From: an uncultured Clostridia bacterium
GTDB lineage: Bacteria > Bacillota > Clostridia > TANB77 > CAG-508
Direction: 5' to 3'
Assembly: GCA_944386645.1 (NCBI GenBank)
Contig: CALXBW010000011.1
Location: 1-54,610 of the forward strand
Length of the DNA: 54,610 nt
Positions 10,201-18,726 of this stretch are shown in pieces. The notes beneath the pieces were generated by a model. The model saw only the letters and a program-made list of their open reading frames with translations. It searched no databases and was not told the DNA's origin. Numbering within the stretch: the first letter of the stretch is position 1; the number at the start of each line of letters is the position of its first letter. The position numbers and the translations under genes were made by a program.

Positions 10201-11196
10201 TTACCACCACATTTTAAATCCTTCATATTTTGATTCTTCTCCTATTAAATATTTAATTAGTTTATATATCTCTAGTCTCATTAAATATTCATAAGTTACT
10301 TCTCTTCCTAAAGTTTTATGTTTTATTTTTGTTTGCAATCTTTTATCTATTTGCTTAGTTATTTCTTTTCTTGCTTTTTCTTTAATATACAAAAAATTTA
10401 AATTTTTTTCAAAATCCTTTTCTGTAATTTGATTTTTATTTAACATTGAAAATATGAGTCTATCACCTATTATTGGCTTAAAAATTTCTGCAATATCTAA
10501 ACAAAGCGAAAATCTACGTTCAGAAGGCTCATGTAAATAACTTATTGTTGGATTTAATTGAGTTTTATATATCTCACTTAATACCCTAGTATATATTATA
10601 GTATTAACATATGAAATTAGTGAATTTATAGCATTATCCGGTGGATTTTTTACTCTCTTTTCAAATTTAATATCTTGATTAATAATACTATTCCAACTAC
10701 TGTAATAAACTTTCCTAATATTCCCTTCTATACCCATTAATTCTTTTACATCTTTACATTGATCTATTTGTCTTCTGAAATATTCTATCTCCTTAATATA
10801 ATCTTCCAAATTTTTATTTCTATTTTTGTAATATATCAAGTTTCTATGAATATTGTAAGATGCAGAATCTATAAAAGCTTTTGCTATTTTTAACCTTTTT
10901 TTCATATCATTATAATTTTCTACTTGCTTTATTAATAATTTACCTGAAACTAAAGATTCTTTAGGGTAATATGTTCCTGTATAAAATCCATAATAATTAA
11001 AGAAATATATATTAATACCATACTGTGATAAAAAATTTAATAACACTGTATTAAAATCAAATTGAGTCATGACATATATATTATCAACTCTCTCAACTGG
11101 TATAACCTTCTTTGTTCCATCATTATATGTTATTTCTAATGTATTATCCTTTCTCTGTAATCTACCGCTTCTATATAAATAATATGATTGTTTCAT
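10201..11196 (-). CDS. cas1: CRISPR integrase Cas1 (type I-B)
   Basis: Metal-dependent integrase that inserts new spacers, together with Cas2. From the chosen ATG it is 331 residues, starting MKQSYYLYRSGRL. The catalytic triad is visible as Glu in GIEGN (about 157), His in YLHEPSE (about 222) and Asp in LDIAEIFKP (about 234). An upstream in-frame ATG at 11217 would overlap cas4. The Shine-Dalgarno AGGAGG at 11201-11206 sits correctly for the ATG at 11196, so the longer frame is rejected. The SD overlaps the cas4 stop codon, indicating tight translational coupling. Confidence 0.96.
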   Translation of the reverse strand: MKQSYYLYRSGRLQRKDNTLEITYNDGTKKVIPVERVDNIYVMTQFDFNTVLLNFLSQYGINIYFFNYYGFYTGTYYPKESLVSGKLLIKQVENYNDMKKRLKIAKAFIDSASYNIHRNLIYYKNRNKNLEDYIKEIEYFRRQIDQCKDVKELMGIEGNIRKVYYSSWNSIINQDIKFEKRVKNPPDNAINSLISYVNTIIYTRVLSEIYKTQLNPTISYLHEPSERRFSLCLDIAEIFKPIIGDRLIFSMLNKNQITEKDFEKNLNFLYIKEKARKEITKQIDKRLQTKIKHKTLGREVTYEYLMRLEIYKLIKYLIGEESKYEGFKMWW

Positions 11197-11204
11197 AAAT
11201 CCTC

Positions 11205-11693
11205 CTATACATAACACAAATCATAATAAGAACATTTTTTGCATATTTTAGAGTTAATTTTTTTTGGTATGCTTTCTTCATTTATTAATTTTTCTATATC
11301 TTGTATTACATCATCTAATACTTTTCTATCACTGTCAGATAAGATAATCTCTTTTGTTTCCCTTAATAAAGGATAATCTATCTTAGCTTTTATATTTTTT
11401 ACTTCTTTTTTTTCTAAATAATACATATAATATTTAATCTGCCATATTCCGGCTTCTTCTATTGACTTAGTTTTCTTTACCTCGTGTAAAACAGCACCAT
11501 TTTTTATAAAATCAATATTTATTGTATTATCTATCAATATTTCTTTTTTCTCTTTTTTATATGAATCTTCATCTAATATTTTCCCAATTGCAACTAACTC
11601 ACTATTTTGTTCCATATTAATTTGATTTATAAAATACCATAATTTCTTTTTACATATAAAATAATAATAAATCATTATACCTGTTATATTCAC
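11205..11693 (-). CDS. cas4: CRISPR-associated exonuclease Cas4 (RecB-like, Fe-S)
   Basis: 162 residues. Cas4 trims prespacers and helps choose their PAM and orientation before Cas1-Cas2 integration. One Cys lies near the N-terminus (YFICKKKLW) and three more near the C-terminus (KICKKCSYYDLC), the usual four-Cys Fe-S arrangement. The RecB nuclease motifs are around NIDFIKNGAVLHEVKKTK. A QIKYYMYYL stretch matches the conserved Q-Y motif of the family. The start is a GTG with GGGAG eight bases upstream. It begins 14 bases after the cas3 stop and leads directly into cas1. Confidence 0.93.
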   Translation of the reverse strand: MNITGIMIYYYFICKKKLWYFINQINMEQNSELVAIGKILDEDSYKKEKKEILIDNTINIDFIKNGAVLHEVKKTKSIEEAGIWQIKYYMYYLEKKEVKNIKAKIDYPLLRETKEIILSDSDRKVLDDVIQDIEKLINEESIPKKINSKICKKCSYYDLCYV

Positions 11694-11707
11694 ATTTATT
11701 ACTCCCT

Positions 11708-13897
11708 TTATAAGAACTTTTCATCTAAATCGTATTCATCATCTTTTTCTAATATTAGCCCTACTTCATCATTATATTTTAAATTCACAATTAAAGCATT
11801 TTGATAATATGGGTTATTAATTAAACTGTCTTTTATTTTATATCTCTGACCACTACTTATAGAAATTGTTAATTTATCTATTTTTCTTTTAAGATTATTT
11901 TTTCTTTTATAATCATTCTTCTCTTTATCATATTCTTTAAACAATTCTAGATTTTCTTCATATATATTTTTAGGTATTACACTAATATTATCTATATTCC
12001 TCAATAATTTCTGAGCTACACTTTTTGTAGTATTATAATCTAATATATTATTTAGAACCTTCATTCCATTTTTAAAATTATTTAAAAATTTAGTTCCACT
12101 TAACATATCTTCTGAATATAACTTATCAACTAATTCTATTTTTGTATTTTCCTCTAAAAATTCATTATCATAATTAGCTAGCAACTCAATACTCTTTTTA
12201 TTTATTTCTTCATCATATATACTTTTAATTCCACTAGAATTCTTTATATAAATATGGATATTTTCTTCATTCTTTTCATATATCCTACTTCTATAACACC
12301 TTCCCAATCGTTGAAACAAACTATCTAAAGTTGACATCTCTGTATATAAATAATCAAAATCTATATCTAGTGAAGCTTCAACAATCTGAGTTGTTATCCA
12401 TATTCCATATTTATTCTTAGCATTTGAAAAACTTTTTATATCTTGTTCTTTTTTATTTCTATCTTTATAAATAAATCTAGAATGTAACAAATTAATATTA
12501 TCTACATGTTTTTCTTTTAATTTCATATATAACTCAATTGCTTTATTAACTGTATTTACAATTATCAATACTTTACTCTTAGAAGCCTTTTTTGAAATTT
12601 CATCTATGTCATCTATTATTTCCTTATTTTCTAATTTTATCTTATGCCTTATTATTGGTTTTATAAACTGGTTAAATTCATAGTTTATACCTAGTTTTGT
12701 TAATTCTTCCTTATATATTCTTGGTAATGTAGCTGTCATTATCATAAATTTTCCACCCAATTTATTTATCATCTCTAAACCTTTTATAATTACAGCTACA
12801 ATCTCTGGTGAATATGCCTGAATCTCATCTATAATTATTTTTGAATAACTTAATGTAGCATATATTTTTTCATATCCCTTATATTTAAACACAAATGGAA
12901 AAATTTGATCTATAGTACAAGTCGTAACTTTTTCATATAAATTTTTAGATTGATTATATACTTCTTCTTGATTTTCAAATTCATTTTTTTCTTCCAAGTA
13001 TTCTAACGCTGTTGAATGTAACAAACCCACATGTTTATATCCAATAGTATCGTCAATTCTTTCGTATATTGCATTTATACTAGTTCTTATAGGTAATGTA
13101 AAGAAAGTTTTATATCCATTACTCCAAAATAATGCCGATTCTGTTTTTCCCATACCAGTTGAACCTATAACTAGTAAATTTTTATTATTATTTTCTCTGC
13201 AAAACTTTTGCAAATCATTTAAATCATAATTTTTACTCAACATAAATTTATCTGTATAATCACTTATATTTTCCTTTGTATTGTCTTCTACTTGTATGTT
13301 AGCAGAACTAGAATGATCTAATCTATGTAATAAACCTTTTAATAAACAATATTCACTATATAATTTATCTCCTTCTTTTATTCTATTTATATCTTGCACA
13401 TACTTGATATAAAAATAACTTAAATTTTCATCTATTTCATATCCAAATTCTTTTTTTATTTCTTCTATTTGTGGTTTTAAATCATTCTCGATTATTTCTT
13501 TTAAATATGTACTATTAATACTTTTTCCTTCTCTTTCATGATGGTAATATATAGCTTGATATACCAATTTTTTCTCATCTTTTGTTAATTCATATTTATT
13601 TACTGGTACAAAAACAGGTGATATTTGCTCATGTTTTATGTTTTCATAGCTGAATTCCGTATTTATTTCTTGCTCTCCTATATCTGTCCTTATCATATTT
13701 TGAAATGGAGTATAAACTTTTCCAATATCATGGTATTTACATATTATCTCCAGCAACTTCCAAAATCTTGTTTTGTCAATATTTACATCTTCTACTATTT
13801 GATCTCCATATGTATTTTTTAACAACTTTAAATTTTCTAATAATTTATCTGTATGTTCTTTTATTGATTCTATTGGTTTTGATTTTGCATAATACAT
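11708..13897 (-). CDS. cas3: CRISPR helicase-nuclease Cas3 (HD plus SF2 helicase in one chain)
   Basis: 729 residues. Cas3 is recruited by Cascade after target recognition and unwinds and degrades the DNA. The N-terminal HD nuclease shows KYHDIGK (His56-Asp57), a downstream HH (about 119-120) and HRLDHSS (about 191). The SF2 helicase has Walker A GSTGMGKT (245-252), Walker B DEIQ (357-360), motif III TAT (388-390) and motif VI FQRLGRCYR (about 528-536). All key residues appear intact. The gap to cas5 upstream is about 100 bases, the only loose junction in the operon, and contains a stem-loop (13929-13970). Confidence 0.96.
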   Translation of the reverse strand: MYYAKSKPIESIKEHTDKLLENLKLLKNTYGDQIVEDVNIDKTRFWKLLEIICKYHDIGKVYTPFQNMIRTDIGEQEINTEFSYENIKHEQISPVFVPVNKYELTKDEKKLVYQAIYYHHEREGKSINSTYLKEIIENDLKPQIEEIKKEFGYEIDENLSYFYIKYVQDINRIKEGDKLYSEYCLLKGLLHRLDHSSSANIQVEDNTKENISDYTDKFMLSKNYDLNDLQKFCRENNNKNLLVIGSTGMGKTESALFWSNGYKTFFTLPIRTSINAIYERIDDTIGYKHVGLLHSTALEYLEEKNEFENQEEVYNQSKNLYEKVTTCTIDQIFPFVFKYKGYEKIYATLSYSKIIIDEIQAYSPEIVAVIIKGLEMINKLGGKFMIMTATLPRIYKEELTKLGINYEFNQFIKPIIRHKIKLENKEIIDDIDEISKKASKSKVLIIVNTVNKAIELYMKLKEKHVDNINLLHSRFIYKDRNKKEQDIKSFSNAKNKYGIWITTQIVEASLDIDFDYLYTEMSTLDSLFQRLGRCYRSRIYEKNEENIHIYIKNSSGIKSIYDEEINKKSIELLANYDNEFLEENTKIELVDKLYSEDMLSGTKFLNNFKNGMKVLNNILDYNTTKSVAQKLLRNIDNISVIPKNIYEENLELFKEYDKEKNDYKRKNNLKRKIDKLTISISSGQRYKIKDSLINNPYYQNALIVNLKYNDEVGLILEKDDEYDLDEKFL

Positions 13898-13928
13898 ATA
13901 CTTATCTCCTTTAATTCATAATAAATCA

Positions 13929-13970
13929 CACTTCATGTAAATTTATATAAATAAAACTTTTCATGAAGTG
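13929..13970. other. Inverted repeat in the cas5-cas3 gap
   Basis: CACTTCATG at 13929-13937 is the exact reverse complement of 13962-13970, with an A/T loop of 24 bases. It falls in the only large gap of the cas operon, so it might partly uncouple cas3 from the Cascade genes. No U-run follows on the minus strand, so it is not a standard terminator. Confidence 0.5.
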
Positions 13971-13998
13971 CAAAATTACTGACATTTAAAAATGCTAT

Positions 13999-14677
<679 letters not shown>

Positions 14678-14695
14678 CTAAGGTTGTATACCTTT

Positions 14696-15604
14696 TTAAT
14701 TATAATATTTATCAACTTCATTTTCTAAATTCTCAAAAAATTCTTGTATACTTGTTACTTTAAATTTTTCTTCAATTTCATTTTCATTACTAAAAATATT
14801 TTTAACTATACCAACATTTGTATCTTCTTCAATACTATTTTCTCCTAATTTTAAACTCATAGTATCTTTTAACATATCTGTATCTATACTAAATTGTCCA
14901 TCTTTTCCATTTAATTTTACTCTACCTAAAAAGAATGGTGAATTTAATTTATATACTCCTCCAATAATAAAAACTGGACTTAAATTTTCTTCTCTTCCTC
15001 TTATTTCTCTATTTAAAACTTTTATTATTTCAAGTAATTCTTTTATTCTTTTTGCTCTAATAGAATTATCTAACTCTATATTTCCATCTACACCTATTTT
15101 TTCTAAATCTATGGTAATTGTATATGTATAAAAACTTAAATGTTGCTCAATATTTGCTAAATTTGGGAATTCATTAATTCTATCTGCAAATCCTTTATTA
15201 TTCAAAAACTCAATATCATTTTTATATTCTTCTAATGATATTGCATTACTTAATCTGACGGCTGCACTTCTAATATCTGATCCTCCATTTTCCTTATCTG
15301 TTTTTTTCGCAGTTTTCATATATCCAAAAAGATCCATTTCTTGAGAATCTTCTATTGTAAGACCTTCTTTAAATTGTACTGTTCCTTTTGACTTATCTAC
15401 TACTTCTAAATTCCATCCGAACATCTTATTTCCTAATCTTGCAATATCATATCTTAAAGCTTGTCTTGAAGCAAATGTATATATACTACCATCTCCTCTT
15501 GATAATTTTTTTAATTCTGATATATTTCCTATTCCTTCACCATAATTTAAGCTTTGTGCTTTAAATATCATTGTTATTGATAATCCTTTTTTTACTTCAT
15601 TCAT
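14696..15604 (-). CDS. cas7: Type I-B Cascade backbone protein Cas7 (Cst2/DevR family)
   Basis: 302 residues. Cas7 subunits polymerise along the crRNA spacer to form the Cascade filament. The N-terminus KKGLSITMIFKAQSLNYG, then NISELKKLSRGDGSIYTFASRQALRYDI, is the diagnostic opening of the Cst2/DevR group of RAMP proteins, which places the system in the Tneap branch of type I-B. AGGAGG precedes the ATG at normal distance. It starts 17 bases after cas8b1 and is followed by the broken cas5 about 30 bases later. Confidence 0.95.
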   Translation of the reverse strand: MNEVKKGLSITMIFKAQSLNYGEGIGNISELKKLSRGDGSIYTFASRQALRYDIARLGNKMFGWNLEVVDKSKGTVQFKEGLTIEDSQEMDLFGYMKTAKKTDKENGGSDIRSAAVRLSNAISLEEYKNDIEFLNNKGFADRINEFPNLANIEQHLSFYTYTITIDLEKIGVDGNIELDNSIRAKRIKELLEIIKVLNREIRGREENLSPVFIIGGVYKLNSPFFLGRVKLNGKDGQFSIDTDMLKDTMSLKLGENSIEEDTNVGIVKNIFSNENEIEEKFKVTSIQEFFENLENEVDKYYN

Positions 15605-15621
15605 AATATTTACCTCCTAAA

Positions 15622-17472
15622 TTAATCTTTTTTTTCAAATTTATCTGATATTAAACCAGATACAAAACTATGTCCTATTGACTCAAAATCTAAATCTGTA
15701 TCTTGCAATACTTCTAAAAAAATTGGTGATACATCTTTTCCCATAGACATATGAATTCTTATTACTATATCCATAAAATCTTTTTTGTTTCCCGCTTTTA
15801 TGCTGTTTAGCATTCTATATATATACCCATCTATTTTATTTGTTTCTTTTTTCGCTTTTAACTCTTCATGAATAGATATACCTAAGTTATATAAAACATA
15901 TAATTTATCATTGTTTTTCTTAATATTTTCCTTCATGTTTATATTCTCCTTTTTTAATAAATTTAAATCTAATCGTGTTTTAGTTGCCAAAAAACAATTA
16001 AAACCATTTCTAAATTCTTTATTTAATTCTTCTCTAAGTCTATTATTTATAACATATTTTATATCTTTGTTTTTTATAATATAATCCATAATTTGGATTT
16101 TATATCTATAATCCTTTATTAAAACCAATGAATTTTTTGCATACTCTGTAAAAAACTCTGCAATATATCTTTTTATATTAAAATATTCAATTCTACTAAA
16201 TGACAAATATTCTGTTTCAAATTCAACAACAAATATATTTTGTAATTGCCAATTACTTAGATTTTTTTCTTGTTCTACTATATTCAAAATTAAATCTGCA
16301 TATGGATTACTTGTAGTTCTATCATTTTTTGAAGATTGAGTTAAATAATCATTTGTTTTTCTTAATTCTTCTATACTTACATCATAATTTACAAAACTAT
16401 TTATTTCTTTATCATTGTATGAAATTTGTCCGTTTTTATTTTCTTGTATTGTTTTAGATATGATTGATACTCCAGCTGGTATACAAAATAAAATTAACTT
16501 ACATACATCACATATAGGAAAACTAACATTTTGATTCCAAAAGAAGTTTTTAGCATCATTACTACTTAATGCAAGTGGAACAAATTTTCCCTCAGAATAA
16601 TCACTTGTTATAGATTTTTCATTTTCACACATATAGCAATATGAGAAAACCTCTTTTTCTATATATTCTTTTAAACTATTTAAATCTTTTTCTTTTTTTA
16701 TATATTTTTTTTGAATATCTCCATATATTTTTAACATTTGTTTTGACATTAATTTATCATTTAATTTTTCTTCTATTTTATTTTTAATATCTTCTAAAGC
16801 ATATTTATCTTGTATAATTTCATTTAAAAAATTTATTTCTACTATATTGCATATATAATCCCTATACATTAACTCTTCTTGTTCTTCATATGTTCTTGTA
16901 TTATTTACCACATTTAAGAAGCTCATTTGTCCAAAATAGTTATTACTTAAAATACTTTTAAATAAATTAGCTGTTAATCTTTTATTTATAATATCTTTTT
17001 TTATATTGCTACTAAATACATCTTTTATATTATTTAACTTTCCTATATCTTCTTTTTCTTTAACACTATCAATTTTATTATATTCTTCTAACATCTCCTC
17101 ATATATTTCTACATTATACTTTTTAATTTTGTCTAATTGACTTTTCATTGTATTCTTTATATATTTTTTCTCTGCCTTTATTTTATCTTTAATTTCTTTC
17201 TGTTCTTGCTTATTATCTGTTTCTATATTTAAGTATTTTTCTAAATTTTCAAATGATTTAGCCAATCTATTTACTACTCTTTCTCCCACATTATATTTAT
17301 CAAAAAAATACTTAAAATAATACTTATGAAAATTTTTCAATTTTTCTGTATCAAAACTTATATAGTTTTCATTTATTTCTGCAAATTTATCTTTATTATC
17401 TTCTAATATTCTTAAAAAGCCAATAATTCCGCAATTTAAAAACCAATCATTTAAATATACTTTTGTTTTCAT
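15622..17472 (-). CDS. cas8b1: Type I-B Cascade large subunit Cas8b1/Cst1 (CXXC-CXXC)
   Basis: 616 residues. The large subunit recognises the PAM and stabilises the R-loop. Two CxxC pairs define the Cst1 family: CYMC at about 279-282 and CDVC at about 321-324, probably binding zinc. The N-terminal half has a long charged, coiled-coil-like stretch (about 70-160). There is almost no similarity outside these motifs that I can recognise, which is usual for this fast-evolving subunit. Position between cas6 and cas7 supports the call. AGGAGG lies upstream of the ATG; the gap from cas6 is 16 bases. Confidence 0.92.
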   Translation of the reverse strand: MKTKVYLNDWFLNCGIIGFLRILEDNKDKFAEINENYISFDTEKLKNFHKYYFKYFFDKYNVGERVVNRLAKSFENLEKYLNIETDNKQEQKEIKDKIKAEKKYIKNTMKSQLDKIKKYNVEIYEEMLEEYNKIDSVKEKEDIGKLNNIKDVFSSNIKKDIINKRLTANLFKSILSNNYFGQMSFLNVVNNTRTYEEQEELMYRDYICNIVEINFLNEIIQDKYALEDIKNKIEEKLNDKLMSKQMLKIYGDIQKKYIKKEKDLNSLKEYIEKEVFSYCYMCENEKSITSDYSEGKFVPLALSSNDAKNFFWNQNVSFPICDVCKLILFCIPAGVSIISKTIQENKNGQISYNDKEINSFVNYDVSIEELRKTNDYLTQSSKNDRTTSNPYADLILNIVEQEKNLSNWQLQNIFVVEFETEYLSFSRIEYFNIKRYIAEFFTEYAKNSLVLIKDYRYKIQIMDYIIKNKDIKYVINNRLREELNKEFRNGFNCFLATKTRLDLNLLKKENINMKENIKKNNDKLYVLYNLGISIHEELKAKKETNKIDGYIYRMLNSIKAGNKKDFMDIVIRIHMSMGKDVSPIFLEVLQDTDLDFESIGHSFVSGLISDKFEKKD

Positions 17473-17488
17473 ATATCCACCTCCTTAT

Positions 17489-18202
17489 TTATAAGATTTG
17501 AAACATTCCAAAACCACAACTATGTTTGCTTCCCATTCCAGCTTCGTATAAATATTTTAGTAAGTTTATATCTCCAGATATTTTAAATATTCCGCCTGAT
17601 GTCTCTATACTCTTTTCATAAAATTTAACTATTACTTTTTTAGCCGATACAGCTTCTATATTAAAATTATCTACTATTTTTTCTGGGAAATCAGTTATTT
17701 TTAATTGTTCTTTTATATTCATTTTTAATGTATCTAAAAACTCTTTATTTTCATATGAATAATAATAATCTTTATTATTCTCTCTTTTTCTAACAACTAA
17801 TGTAGACATAAACTTTATAACCAACTCTTCTTTTTTTATTTCTTTTTCGAAAATCATACTTATATTTCTCAATATCCAAGAATTTTTGTTTAAAGAGAAC
17901 TTTTTATTTTTCTGATGATTAAATGCATTATATAAAATAATTGATGTCTCATAATCTGCAACAGATAAATTAAGCTCAACTCTCTTATTTCTTACAACGA
18001 TTTCATCATTTTTAAATTCTGGATTTCTAAAAAACATTGCAAATGTATATGGTTTTATTATATTGTCTTTTTGATTATAAAATTTTTTATAATATTCCTC
18101 ATCATATTCAGATAAAGCTAATTTAATAAAACTAATTACATTTTTGCGATATTGAATTGGTAAATTTTCATTTTCTAAGTCTAAATATAATTTTAACCTC
18201 AT
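17489..18202 (-). CDS. cas6: crRNA-processing endoribonuclease Cas6 (apparently without an N-terminal His)
   Basis: 237 residues, first gene of the cas operon. Cas6 cuts the pre-crRNA within each repeat. The C-terminal glycine-rich RAMP loop, GMGSKHSCGFGMFQIL, is typical. In many Cas6 proteins a catalytic His lies in the first ~50 residues; here no His occurs before about residue 95 (FNHQKNK). The equivalent region reads LSEYDEEYYKKFYNQ, rich in Tyr and Lys. The enzyme may use other residues, as known for some Cas6 proteins lacking the His. GGGGTGAAG precedes the ATG, and a probable promoter lies about 55 bases upstream. Confidence 0.93.
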   Translation of the reverse strand: MRLKLYLDLENENLPIQYRKNVISFIKLALSEYDEEYYKKFYNQKDNIIKPYTFAMFFRNPEFKNDEIVVRNKRVELNLSVADYETSIILYNAFNHQKNKKFSLNKNSWILRNISMIFEKEIKKEELVIKFMSTLVVRKRENNKDYYYSYENKEFLDTLKMNIKEQLKITDFPEKIVDNFNIEAVSAKKVIVKFYEKSIETSGGIFKISGDINLLKYLYEAGMGSKHSCGFGMFQIL

Positions 18203-18253
18203 ATCTTCACCCCTTTATTCTATTTCCCCCTTCACACGTACTATATCAAAAAA

Positions 18254-18282
18254 AATATACATATCCTGTCGAAACTTGTCGA
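18254..18282 (-). promoter_or_regulatory. Probable promoter of the cas operon
   Basis: On the minus strand TCGACA (18282-18277) and TATATT (18259-18254) are 17 bases apart. Transcription would start near 18247, giving a leader of about 45 bases before cas6. TCGACA is repeated 10 bases further on (TCGACAAGTTTCGACA), which might be a regulator site. Confidence 0.45.
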
Positions 18283-18417
18283 TAAAAATAAATTTTTTTA
18301 CTTTTTTCTTGTTTATGTTATATAAAGATTGATCAACACAAAAAATTACCTTTCAGTTTTTCTGTACAATATATTTTTTATATGAAAGTAATTTCAATTT
18401 CTATCATGAAAAAAATG

Positions 18418-18442
18418 AATGATGTGCTTTTCGCACATCATT
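18418..18442 (-). terminator. Stem-loop terminator between the pilin-like gene and the cas operon
   Basis: AATGATGTGC (18418-18427) pairs exactly with 18433-18442 across a five-base loop. On the minus strand the stem is followed by CATTTTTTT. It is the second of two hairpins downstream of the 18600-21612 gene and would isolate it from the cas promoter. Confidence 0.7.
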
Positions 18443-18500
18443 ACATTTTTTATTGTATAAGCAAAATCGACTTTTTTTATCCACTATAGTGGAAATAAAA

Positions 18501-18534
18501 AACTTATAGCCCATATTATTAAAAGCTATAAGTT
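18501..18534 (-). terminator. Stem-loop terminator of the pilin-like gene
   Basis: AACTTATAGC and its exact complement (18501-18510 and 18525-18534) form a 10-bp stem with a 14-base loop, followed on the minus strand by TTTTATTT. In DGR target genes a hairpin often lies shortly after the variable region, so a second role is possible. The remainder of 18203-18599 has no gene; it also contains the palindrome CCACTATAGTGG at 18481. Confidence 0.7.
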
Positions 18535-18599
18535 AACATAATTTTTTTATAAACTCTAACTAATTTACTTGTCTTAGTTATCGCTACCAGAGTACAGCG

Positions 18600-18726
18600 C
18601 TACACATAAAAGCCTACCCTAAAACCGTAGGTCGTAGCTCGTATTGCTCTCATAGTAGTTGTAACGATAAGCTGCTGGATAGATGCCACCATCGAGGTAG
18701 CAATTACCTCCTCTAGACGCACGACG
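18600..18726 (-). other. Candidate DGR variable region at the 3' end of the pilin-like gene
   Basis: The last ~125 bases differ from the rest of the gene. They are much richer in G+C, and about half the codons between GGN and the GFRV-like end are NNC (TGC, TAC, CTC, ATC, TAC, AAC, TAC, AGC, AGC, TAC, GAC), whereas the body uses NNT. NNC codons arise when AAC codons of a template repeat are mutated at adenines. They sit in the FGE surface loop segment known to be variable in such targets, followed by a GGTTTTAGGGTAGGC end that resembles an initiation-of-mutagenic-homology sequence. No template repeat or reverse transcriptase is in this window. Confidence 0.6.

Noticed and set aside
11196-11217. 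Longer cas1 starting at 11217
   Set aside because: The AGGAGG site lies inside the extension and fits the ATG at 11196; homologues start MKQSYYLY-like.
18481-18492. CCACTATAGTGG palindrome as a phage attachment site
   Set aside because: No second copy, integrase or element boundary was seen.
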